A stretch of DNA of 64,000 nt, taken from contig CM077598.1 in the NCBI GenBank assembly GCA_039654915.1, positions 69,902,041-69,966,040 of the forward strand, read 5' to 3'. The notes under the pieces were generated by a model. The model was not told the origin of the DNA. It saw only the letters and a program-made list of their open reading frames with translations, and made no database searches. Source of the DNA: Aquilaria yunnanensis (Eukaryota; Streptophyta; Magnoliopsida; Malvales; Thymelaeaceae). Positions 1 to 9,783 of the stretch are shown here, in pieces (the stretch's first letter is position 1; the number at the start of each line of letters is the position of its first letter). Position numbers and translations under genes: made by a program.

Positions 1-415
1 AATATATGAAGTCGAGAATTATAAAGCAAAACCTTTTGACTAACCTCAAGTGTTTAAGATTGTTTTGTCATGAAAAGCTTTGGTTCTAGCTTTATATATT
101 TTTGAATTCTCATATGCATCATTTCTTAACTCTTCAATCTCATTTAATTGCAACCTGCGCAAAACACTAGCATCATTAAGATTTTAATTGAAAGCTTTAA
201 TAGTCCAATAAGCTTTATGTTCAAGTTCCACAGGCAAATTACAAGGTTTTTCATAAACTAACCTATAGGGAGACATGCCAAGTGATGTTTTAAAAGCAGT
301 ACGATAAGCCCAAAGTGCATCTGTTAGTTTCAAATACCAATCCTTTCGATTTGCGTTGACTATTTTTTCAATGATTTGTTTTATCCCCATATTTGCTAAT
401 TCTACTTGTCCACTT
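1..415 (-). pseudogene. Athila-like integrase, C-terminal piece (element A, left part)
   Basis: The minus strand encodes the end of a Ty3/gypsy integrase core and its C-terminal region. It starts at the His-Gln-Ser-Gly-Gln-Val-Glu stretch holding the catalytic Glu, and passes through a WAYRTAFKT segment and an [11 protein letters not shown] segment typical of the Athila lineage. The frame meets a TAA at about 181-183, after IKAFN, and can be followed beyond it to a TGA near position 20. The N-terminal part of the same integrase is at 60799-61055, and about 120-150 residues between the two are absent. The piece is cut at 415/416 by element B, so it is a dead fragment. That both pieces come from one Athila copy is inferred from their orientation and lack of overlap. 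Confidence 0.85.
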
Positions 416-1292
416 TGATGGCCGGGGGGCCTCATCGTTTAGAGTCATGGTGACTGTTGGAGAGACTTCTAGGAGGAAGAACGCCTGGAGGATGGTTCAC
501 CCTTGGGAGTGTACCTGAGATGCTCAGAAAAAGCGGGTTAGGAGGCCCCCAGAATGTGTTTCCGGGGGGAAGCCTCCGACGCCCAAGTCAGTGGTGGCTG
601 AGAAAAAGTAGAGGAAATAGCACAAAGGGGCTGAAGAGTCTCGCCTGGTGATTTTCTCAGAGTCTAAGAGTCAGATCTTTGCTAACCAACCTCCTGCCAA
701 GTATTTATTTCCTGGTATTTATAGGAGTACCTAGCCCGTTCAGATCGCGACACGTGTTCGGTCGAATGTTCCCTGAGTTTCTGGGCGTAGGGGACAGATA
801 GCTGGTAGCAGGTTGCTTTGAGCCTTGTGCTGAGATGGGCCATGATGTGATTTTGATGGCGTCAGTGTGTCAGAGCGCCTATTGAGGCGGCTTCATGATG
901 TTTGTGAAAGGACGTGTCAGAGGCTTCCTTAAATGCTTCCTTAAATGCTCCTGCCGTACTCCCGAGGTCCCTGGGCGAGGTCGTCCTTTGGTACGGACGG
1001 TGCCTCTTCGGGAAACACGCCCTCAGTTCAGGGGTACCCAGCTTCAGGGAGTTCCGCCTTCGGGGAGATCATGTTCGGCCCGCAATTGCTGGTGCCTCTT
1101 TTCCGAAGGCTATTTGTTTACAACCTCGGGGGGCTAGTAATATCCTCAAGTTTCCTGGCGGGCCGGGCTCGGAGCTCTTCGGCTATCTCCCGAGGTGTAT
1201 GATCCCACCTTTACTCGGGTAGCGCCAGTTTCTTCTGGCCATTCTTTTGGCAGGGAGTTCGGCCAGATAGAGGCGATAGCCTTTGGCTATCA
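416..1292 (-). repeat. 3' LTR of element B
   Basis: This 877-bp LTR runs, on the plus strand, from TGATGGCC to GGCTATCA, so in the element's sense it is TGATAGCC...GGCCATCA. It is related along its whole length to the LTRs of E and more distantly to those of C. Its left edge cuts the Athila integrase codons, and its inner edge is followed by a polypurine tract. A TATA-like TATTTATA (the reverse of TATAAATA) lies at 716-723, and a 12-bp unit (CTTCCTTAAATG) occurs twice in tandem near 926-950. Of the partner LTR only 71 bp survive at 23221-23291. Confidence 0.9.
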
Positions 1293-1305
1293 CATGCCCC
1301 CCTTT
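1293..1305 (-). other. Polypurine tract of element B
   Basis: On the minus strand this reads AAAGGGGGGCATG and lies directly before the TGATAGCC start of the 3' LTR. The same arrangement is found in C, E and F. This is the usual position of the plus-strand priming site in LTR retrotransposons. Confidence 0.8.
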
Positions 1306-2048
1306 GGAAAGCTGAAGTGAAGACTTCGGTTTTGAATCTCTTTCCGAGGTTGTTCTTGGGAGTTTCTTAAGAAGCTCAACCTGTTCCAAGGATGCACCTC
1401 TTGCCCAAAGGTATGGGCTGTTCAGCCTTGGCCTGTTCTGTGGTGTCTCCGAGGCCGAGCCTGTGCCGAAGATACACCTCTTGCCCGAAGGTCATGGGCT
1501 GTTTGGCCATAGCCTGTCTCTTGGTGTCCTCGAGGTAACTTGCTTTTTCTTCTTGCAGGTCTGTGTAACGTTGTGTCTGATGGCCAAGCGTGTCAGTCTA
1601 AGCTTTTTAGGGATGTCAGAAGACGTGTCCCCAGTTTTGGTGCGCCGGTTGACACGTGGCGCTTTGCCATTGGAGGAGAGTCGCGTCGGTTACAGAGGGC
1701 GCGCCTTTTCAGGTGCAGAGGGCAGTTACGGCGACGGTTTGCCTCCAAAAGGGTACTTATGACGACATTTCGGTTACCAACCTTTGGCCTATAAATAGCC
1801 CATTCCATCATAAGTCCCATTTGCTTTTACTTCTGCTCTTTCCTCTGCTTTGCCCCTGTTTTCGTACTTTCTTGCTTTCTGTGGCGGAGCTGCCTTAATC
1901 AGAGCTTTTTTCAGCCAACTTTCACGACGGCGTCCTCAGACTTTGGCAAATCTTTTAGTGGGTTTTTGTTTTCCAGAGTGTTTTGATTCCTCTGTTCTTT
2001 TGAGTTTTTTCTGGAAACTATTTTCTTGCCTCTTCCAAACTCGTTTTC
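1306..2048 (+). promoter_or_regulatory. Upstream region and TATA box of the antisense gene of B
   Basis: This stretch between the polypurine tract and the antisense gene holds no convincing reading frame. A TATA box, TATAAATAG, lies at 1790-1798, 259 bp before the ATG at 2049, and the surrounding TATAAATAGCCCATTCCAT block is also present in C (9490) and, on the other strand, in E (33625). A second notable block is a TTGACACGTGGC stretch at about 1649-1660, containing a CACGTG core. These sites face away from the LTR promoter and could drive the antisense gene independently. That is an inference from position and conservation. Confidence 0.55.
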
Positions 2049-4482
2049 ATGTCGAAAATGCCTATCCCTGAGAGCTGGCAGCCTCTTTTAGCCCATCCTT
2101 GTTACACCACCCCCGCAAAATTAGAGAGGTGGAAGAAAAAGTTCTTTCTTCCCTCTTATGCCGTTACTAGGCTGCCTCGCTCTAGCCATTATGCTTTTTC
2201 AAACCGTAGCAAGGAGATTACCATTTTCCGAGACCAGCTGAAGGCCGGACTTCGGTATCCTCCCCCAAAGATGGTTTGCGAGTTCTGCCAATTTCATGGC
2301 ATTGCTGTGAACCAGCTTCCCCCGAACTCGTTCTGCTATTTTAACGCCTTCCTCTGGATGTGTGGCGTGTTCGGGATAAAACCCCATTTTATAATCTTCA
2401 TGCAGTACTACAAGCTCTTTGTGGTCCCGAAGGGTGACTTTTATTTTATGCTACCTCGGGGATCCGGGAGCAAAAAATTCATGTTCACCTTCGCCACCAA
2501 GGACAGTTGGCGGGGGGTGGCAACAGAAATTCTTCTTCTTGAAGATGGAGGAGGCCTGGTCGCATGTTCCGACCAAATGGGCTCAGGGAAGGCTAGATGT
2601 GGACGTCGTTGATCCGAGGTTGTTGCTGACTCCAGAGTTGGCTTCCACTTTCGCGGACTTCGACGGCCGCATCCGCGCCATTTCTGACTGGGATCCCAAG
2701 GTCGTGCCGCGCTCTTTGTACCCCTTCCCTATCAACTGAAGGTTGATGACCGAGGAGGTCCTCCGGGAGTTAAACGTGGTTAAGGAGCACGAGACCGACC
2801 TCGGGATGCCAGCTCCTGCCATCGCCGGGAAGGATTCCTGGTTGGTCAAGCTTCTTAAGGAGGAAATTTCTTTCGAAACGCTTGTCGAAAGTGAGTTATC
2901 TTCCACTCCCTTGTTGTTTTTCCCTCGGACTTACGCTGATGTCTTTTTTCTTTTTCAGAGATGGGCGACGGGACTACTGCATTTTACAAGTCCCTTTTCT
3001 CCGGCCAGGTGGAGAAGGGCGATCAGACAAAGAAGGCGACTTCCCGAAGGCGGAAGTCGACTGGCACTGGGCCTTCGGCAAAGCGGGCAAAGAAAACTGC
3101 CCAGGTTCCTCTGGAGGAAATTTCCGAGGAAGCAGCCGAGGAGCCTGGGACAGCCGAAATTCCGGTGTTTGAGGCAGCTGCCGAAGTCCCTGCCCCTGCT
3201 GAAGTTTTTTCCGCCGACGTCCCTCCCCAGAGCCCTTCTGCGCCGCAGGCCCTTCTGGAGGCCGTGGTAGAGGCTCCTTCTGCCGAGGAGCGGCGCAAGA
3301 GGAAAGGCAAGGCGATTTTGACCGAGGAGTCGGAGGACTCCGAAGACGCCGTGTTCGAAGTGCCGCCAGGTCTGTTGCTTTAACAAGTATGGCTCTTTTT
3401 GTTTTTCTGAATTTTTCTTTGTCTCTGACCTGCTTTTCATTTTCGCCACGCAGGGGAGTTGCTTACCCCGAACTGGGCGGCCGAACACGCGAAGGCGCGG
3501 GCCCTTCGTGACGCCAAAACCCCACAAGGGAAGATACCCAAGGAGCCTTTCTGGACATTCATGGAGGACATGAACTTGTACTCCGAGGACTGTCCTGAAA
3601 TGGCAAAGCAAATTTCGAAGGGGGTGCTTACAGAGGCCTCCTTCAAGGCTATTCCGGCAGCCCATCTGGATGATGACACCCTTACCGCAAAAATCACCGA
3701 CCATGCTGCTCAGGTATGTTCTTCACACCTTTTTCCCTTCAATTTTTCCTAAGTACTTGGCTCTTACTGACCTTGCGTTCATCTTTTTGCAGCTGATGGG
3801 GTACGCCAGCTTTCTCCGAGTTTGGGTAGCCAGGAACTCGGCGTTTCGAGCTACGGCCTTAGAGACCCTGGAGAAAGCGAAGGCCATGCACTTGGCATTG
3901 ATTGCGAAGAACTAGCAGCTGTCAGATGCTGCGAAGAAAGAAGTTGCTGCCCTTCGGGAAGAGTTCCGAAAGGAGAAGAAAGATCTTGAGAAGAACTCCT
4001 CTCTGAAGATTGCTGACCTCGGCGATCAGGTGAAAGGGATGCTTGCTGCCAACCAAGACCTTCTCAAAGATAAGTCTCATTCTTATAATCTCTTTCGGTC
4101 GTTGGTGAGTGAGAAGAAAGCTCTCGAAGCCTAGGTACAGTCTTTGAAGAAGGAGCCTGATGCGAAGAAGAGGGTGAAGGCACTGAAAAAGGAGGTTGCA
4201 GACTTGAAGGACGAGCTCGAGGACCTTGAGGTTGAGAAGGACAAATCCGACCAAATGACCAAGGTCACCTTCCAAGATGGATTCTGCCTTGCTCGGCACC
4301 AAGTCCTTGAGAGATTCCTAGGTCTGGAGCTCTCTTTTTTGGAAGCTCTCAACATTCCCGAGGGGCCTCGGTGGTCCTGGTCCAAAATAGAGCACCTAAA
4401 CCTACCTTCCACAATTCCTGCGCCGAAGGTGGTGGAAAAGGACACAGAGGCTAGTGGCTCCCGGGACGCCGAGAACCCTTAG
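2049..4482 (+). pseudogene. Antisense four-exon gene of element B (Tat-type aORF), broken
   Basis: The gene lies between pol and the 3' LTR and reads against gag-pol. The model is exon 1 2049-2890, exon 2 2959-3369, exon 3 3454-3713 and exon 4 3793-4482, with GT-AG introns of 68-84 bp. Exon 1 (about 280 residues) matches what I recall of the plant 'putative gypsy-type transposon' domain, with a VCEFCQFHG motif and several aromatic blocks. Exon 2 is basic then acidic (a KRAKK-type stretch followed by a Glu/Ala/Pro-rich part), and exon 4 is a long Lys/Glu coiled coil. Lesions: an extra G in the G-run near 2511-2517 shifts exon 1, Trp is TGA at 2737-2739, and TAG replaces a Gln codon at about 3913-3915 and again at about 4132-4134. 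Extra genes in this place are known in the Tat clade; their function is not known. Confidence 0.8.
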
Positions 4483-5138
4483 GCTATTTTAGGGTCCTTT
4501 TCCTTTTTTCCTCTTCGTTTCTGTGCTCCTTCTTCGGGCACTTCTTTTTTGAAACCTGATCATTGTAAATGAAGATCTTTTTTGGCTAAGTGTTTTTTCC
4601 ATTGCCCCGAACACATTTGCTCAACAGACTTCGGAAAACCTGCGATCAAAGAAACTTGACTAAGTGTGAAAGATCTTTCCATTGGCCGAGCCTGTTCGCT
4701 CAAGAGGCTTTTTGGAAAGTCTGAAAAATTCGACTAAGACTTTTTGCAGGTTTTTGCATTTCCATTTTGTCCCGAACACGTTCGCTCGAGGGACTTCGGA
4801 AACCCCTTAGTCAAAATTTTTTCATTTCCCCTTGTACCGAGCATGTTCGCTCAAGAGACTTAAGAAACCTTTTGCGAGATTTTTTGTTTTCCATTTTTCC
4901 TGAGCGTGATGGCTCAAGGGACTTTGGAAAACTGTCTCTGCGCTTATTACGGCGAGTACTACTGAGAGATTTTTCCATCTTTCCCGAGCGTGATGGCTCA
5001 AGGGACTTCGGAAAGTCATATCTGCGCTTGTGGCGAGCATCTTCGCGGAATTCTGTACAATTCTGCACTTAAGAAATTTTCTCAAGACACTTCTGTACTT
5101 AGAATATTTTTCGTACAGTATGATTCCTTAGCTCAAGC
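4483..5138. repeat. Spacer with minisatellite between antisense gene and pol of B
   Basis: From about 4600 to 5050 a motif of the type CCGAACACGTTCGCTCAAG followed by GGACTTCGGAAA recurs about six times at irregular 60-90 bp spacing, with A/T-rich linkers such as GACTAAGACTTTTTGC. The flanks (4483-4599, 5051-5138) are plain sequence in which I see no gene. The same array occurs in E (six units) and in longer form in C (eight units). Tandem repeats near the 3' end of Tat/Ogre elements are a known feature of the clade. Confidence 0.75.
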
Positions 5139-8078
5139 TTAGGCGTAGAATTTTCTCAAGGCGTCTGAGTGCCAAGTGTTTTTCAATTCTACGCCTTCGG
5201 CATCGCCCAGTTTGTACACGCCTTTTCATACTTCGGCAAGAACCACATAAGGTCCTTCCCAGTTCGCGCGAAGTACCCCGTGAGATGACTTTCGGGGTGC
5301 AAAGTCAGTCTTTCGGAGAACGAGGTCCCCTTTTTTGATTTCTTTTGGCCTGGCTCGTAAATTTATAGCCGCGGCCACTCTTTGCAGGAAAGCTTTTCTT
5401 CTCAGCTCAGCTATTTCTCTGTGTTCGCCGACGAGGTCGACCTTCGTTCTTAGGCCGAGGTCGTTTCCACCTTCATCAAATACTTGCACCCGTACTGATG
5501 GTCTAACTATCTCGATAGGGATGATGGCCTCTATTCCGAAGACGAGTGAGAAGGGAATCTCCCCTGTAACTCCATAACACGCTTTGGAGTTCTCCTGGCC
5601 ATTTGCCTTTTGCTTCCCCCAGTTTTTTCTTCAGGCCATCTTTTATGGTCCTGTTAGATACTTCCACCTGCCCGTTGCTTTGGGGGTGAGCTACTGGGCC
5701 GAAGTGCATCTTTATTCCGAGGTCACTGATAAATTCCTGGAATCCTTTGTCTACGAATTGGGATCCATTATCAGCCACTAGTACCCTCGGTATGCCGAAT
5801 CTGCATACTATGTTCTTCCATACAAACTTTTGCACTTCTTTTGCCGAGATAGTTGCTAGGGGTTCTGCCTCGACCCATTTGGAGAAATAGTCCACTGCTA
5901 CCATGCAGAATTTCACGCCTCCGGGCGTTGAGGGGAGTGGCCCAATAAGGTCTATGCCCCAGACTGCGAAGGGCCAGGGGTAGTCAGCTGAAGTTACCAT
6001 TTTTTAGGGTGCCCTCTGGATGTTCGTGTGTTTCTGGCAACTACCGCATTTTCGGACGAACTGCCTTGCATCCTTTCTCAGGGTAGGCCAGAAGTATCCT
6101 TGGCGAAGTATCACCGCCGCAAGGGCATCAGTTCCAATATGTGAACCACACATGCCTTCGTGGACCTCTTCAAGGACCATTTCAGTATCCTCTTCATCCA
6201 CGCATCTTTGCAGCGGGTTTGCATATCCCTGTCGGTATAATTCTTCGCCAATCAGGAAGAATCGGCCGGAGCGTCTTCGCAGTCTTGCAGCATCACCAGG
6301 GTCTTCGGGGAGCACACTTTCTGCGAGGTATCTTTTTATGGGATCTTTCCATCCTTTTCCCGAGGTCGCTATGCTCAGTACTGAGATGCTCGGGTGATCT
6401 AGCACTTCGGTGTACGCTTTTGACTTTGCGAAGCAATCTGCCTCAGTGTTATTCCACCGAGGTACATTTTCGATCCGTACGGCGTCAAACTCTTGGATGA
6501 GCTTTGCTACCAGCTCGTGGTATTTTGCCAAGATTGGGTCCTTCGCCCCATAATCTCCTGCCGTCTGCCGAACTACCAGCTGGGAATCGCTGTGAGCCTT
6601 TAAGTTTCTCACGCCAATCCTTCTGGCCAAGCGTAATCCCGCTATGAGGGCTTCATACTCTGCCACATTGTTAGTGACGCTGAAGCTGAACTTGATAGCC
6701 TTCTTTACCTCTAGGCCTTCGGGTCCTCTGATAATTACTCCAGCTCCCTGGTGTTCGGATCCCGAGGCTCCGTCAACATGCAAGGTCCACTCTGGGTCAC
6801 CTCCGTTTGGATCCATATGGCTTTCCTTAGTTGTGGGTACATCGGCGATAAAGTCTGCCAGTGCTTGAGCTTTTATGGCCTTCCGAGGTTCATATATGAT
6901 TTCGTGCTCGCCAAGCTCTATGCACCATTTGGAGAGCCTTCCCGAATGATCAACTTTCTTCATAACATCCCGTAGTGGTAGACTACTTCGGACGATGATG
7001 GGGTGAGCCTGAAACTATGGTCGCAGCCTTCTCCCTGCAAGCACCAAGGCGTATATAGCTTTTTGAAGCAGAGGGTACCTGACTTCGGCGCCGTGCAGGA
7101 ATTTACTGACGTAATAGACTGGCCATTGCTTTGGCCCTTCTTCTTTCACGAGGACCGAGCTTACAGCTTTCTCCGTGACGGCGAGGTACAAAACAAGGGG
7201 CTCTCCCTCCCGAGGTGGTCGCAGAGTCGGCAGGCAGGCCAAGTAGACTTTGAGTTCTTCCTAGGCCTTTTGGCAATCTTCACCCCAAGGGTGATCATTC
7301 CTTCCGAGGTCGCCTTCCATTTTTGCTGCCTTTGTGAGGACTTTGAAGAAAGGTCGACACCTATCTCCGTACCTGGAAATAAATCTGCTCAGGGAGGTTA
7401 TTCTTCCGGTGAGCCTTTGCACGTCTTTGACTGTGGCAGGAGTTTGGAACTCAAGCAGCGCCTTGATCTTCTCAGGGTTAGCGCCAATGCCTCTTTCGGA
7501 TACCATGTACCCAAGGAATTTTCCCGAGGTTACCCTGAAGATGCACTTTTCAGGATTGAGCTGAATCCCGAAGGCTCTGAGCTTTTGGAAGGTTTCCTCT
7601 AGATCTGCAACGTGATAGCTAGGCAGCTTGCCCTTGACTATCATATAATCAACATACACCTCCATGTTTCTCCCCATTTGGTCTTTAAAGACCTTGTTCA
7701 TCAACCTTTGGTAGGTGGCTCCTGCATTTTTTAGCCCGAAGGGCATCCTGACATAGCAGTATGTTCCTTCCTCGGTGATGAAGGCGGTTTTTCTTCATCT
7801 TCGGGGTCCATCCATATTTGATGGTAGCCACTGAAGGCGTCTAGCAAACTTAGGCGCCCATATTCGGCAGTTGAATCTACCAGTTGATCTATTGGCGGCA
7901 GAGGGTATGAGTCTTTCGGGCAAGCGTCGTTCAAGTTTCTAAAGTCGATGCACATCCAGAGTTTGCTGCTACCTTCTTTTGTGGCAATGACCACATTGCT
8001 TAACCATTCGGGGTACTTCACCTCCCTGATGACTTTGGCGTCTAACAGACGCTCGACCTCGGTTTTGACAAAGTTGCT
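5139..8078 (-). pseudogene. pol of element B, RT to integrase end, broken
   Basis: Reading leftward from 8078, the minus strand encodes the Ty3/gypsy reverse transcriptase, RNase H and integrase. RT shows the LRMCIDFRNLNDACPKDS-type block with one change and a YVDD box degraded to YVDYM. RNase H starts at EWTLHVDGASG. The integrase shows the zinc-binding H...H...CGSC part, WGIDLIGPLP, VADNGSQF and NGQVEVSN (the D, D, E residues). The last codons are KFYA then stop at 5139-5141. Lesions: a frameshift near 7740, stops at about 7243-7260, loss of the RNase H linking frame near 6964-7014, TAA at 6001-6003, a deletion of about 20 bp near 5566 that shifts the integrase frame, and TGA near 5223. The upstream part of the same pol continues at 19285 beyond element C. 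Confidence 0.85.
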
Positions 8079-8945
8079 TGATGGCCTAAGGCCTCATCGT
8101 TGTGAGTCATGATGACTGTTGAGGAGACTTCTAGGAGGAAGAACGCCTGGAAGGTGGATCGCCCCAAGGAGAGTACCTGAAAAGCTGGTAAACAGGGTTA
8201 GGAGGCCCCCGGAGTGTTTTTCCGGGGGGGGAGCCTCCGACGCCCAAGTCAGTGGTGGCCGGAAGAAGGAGAAAGTCACTAGCTCAAAGAGAAAGGCAGA
8301 AAAGTCTCGCCTGGTATTTTCTCAGAGTGTGGGAGCTGTATATCCGGCCTGCCAACCTCCTGTCAAGTATTTATTTCCTGTATATATAGGAATACCTAGC
8401 CCGTTCAGATCATGACACGTGTGCGGTCGGATGCTCCTGAACGTCTGGGCGTAGGGGACAGATAGTTGGTAACTAGATGGCCTCGAGCCTTGTGCTGAGA
8501 CGGGCCATGATATGATTCTGATGGCGTCTGCGCGTCAGGGTGACTTTTTACGTCTGTGGTGGGACGTGTCAGAGGCTTCCTTAAATGCTTCCTTAAATGC
8601 ACCTGCCGTACTCCCGAGGTCCCTGGGCGAGGTCGTCCTCTAGTTCGGACAGAGCCTCTTCGGGAAGCCTACCCTCAGTTCGGGGGTTCCCAGTTCCAGG
8701 GGGTTCCGCCTTCGGGGATATCATGTTCGGGCAGCAATGTTTGGTGCCACTTTTCCGAAGGCGCGCTGTTCACAACCTTGGGGGGCGAATGGAGTCCTCA
8801 AGTTTTACTGGCGTGCCGAGGCTCGGAGCTCTCAGGCTATCTCCCGAGGTGCATGATTCCACCTATTCCCGGGAAGCGCCAGTTCTTCTGGCCATTGTTG
8901 TGGCAGGGTATTCGGCCAGATTGAGGCGATAGCCTTTGGCTATCA
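8079..8945 (-). repeat. 3' LTR of element C
   Basis: 867 bp, TGATGGCC...GGCTATCA on the plus strand. It is the same length as the 5' LTR at 18418-19284, with 8 substitutions between them. A TATA-like TATATATA lies at about 8381-8388, and the 12-bp CTTCCTTAAATG unit is present twice near 8576-8600. The inner end holds the GATAGCC/GGCTATC hairpin next to the polypurine tract. Confidence 0.95.
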
Positions 8946-8958
8946 CATGCCCCCCTCT
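8946..8958 (-). other. Polypurine tract of element C
   Basis: On the minus strand AGAGGGGGGCATG ends one base before the TGATAGCC start of the 3' LTR, in the position expected for plus-strand priming. Confidence 0.8.
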
Positions 8959-9783
8959 GGAAAGCCGAAGTGAAGACTTCGGTTTGCATCTCTTTCCGAG
9001 GTTGCCGTTGGGAGTCTCGTTGGGAAGCATAACCTGTTCCGAGGTCGCACCTTTTGCCCGAGGGTCTGGGCTGTTCGGCCTTGGCCTATTCTTTGGTGTC
9101 TCCGAGGCAAAGCCTGTACCGAAGATACACCTCTTGCCCAAAAGTCATGGGCTGTTCAGCCATAGCCTATCTCTTGGTGTCCTCGAGGTGGCCTACTTTT
9201 TATTTCTGCAGGTCTGATGGCCAAGCGTGTCAGACTGAGCGGTGCGTCTCCATTTCTCAGGGATGTCAAACGACGTGTCCGAATCAGGAGGCGTGTCCCG
9301 GTTTTCCAGGCACGTTTGGGGAGGCACGTCCCCCATTTCTGCGCAGCGGTTGACACGTGGCTTTTTGCCATTGGAGGAGAGGCGCGTCATTTACAGAGGG
9401 CGCGCCTTTTCGGGTGCAGCGGGCAGTTACGGCGACGGTTCGCCTCCAATGGGTACTTATGATGTTCTTTCGGTTACCCACCTTTGGCTTATAAATAGCC
9501 CATTCCATAATAAGTCCCACTTACTGTTTTTCCGCTCTCTCTCTGCTTTGCCCTCTGTTCTTGCGTTTTATCTTGCTTTCTGTGGCGGAGCTTCTTTAAT
9601 CAGAGCTTTTCCTACCAACTTTCACGATGGCGTCCTCAGGCAAATCTTTTGGTGGGTTTTGATTTTCAGAGTACTCTGATTCCTCTATTTTTCTGAGTTT
9701 TTCTGGAAAACTGTTGTTTTTTCCAAACTCGTCTTCTGAGTTTTTTCTGGAAACTATTTTTTTTCCATCTCAAACTCTTTTTC
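8959..9783 (+). promoter_or_regulatory. Upstream region and TATA box of the antisense gene of C
   Basis: No reading frame here is convincing. A TATA box, TATAAATAG, stands at 9490-9498, 294 bp before the ATG at 9784, in the same sequence context as in B and E. The flanking repeated phrases (CTTGCCC...GGGCTGTTC...GCCT) occur twice between 9050 and 9180 and look like a short degenerate direct repeat. The TATA box is inferred to be the promoter of the antisense gene. Confidence 0.55.

Noticed and set aside
2955..3704. A 249-codon minus-strand frame over the antisense gene of B
   Set aside because: It is the mirror of exons 2 and 3, passes through both intron borders and has no domain.
8094..8279. 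An identical 61-codon minus-strand frame at 8094 and 18433
   Set aside because: It lies in the two LTRs of C and is identical only because the LTRs are young. It has no domain.
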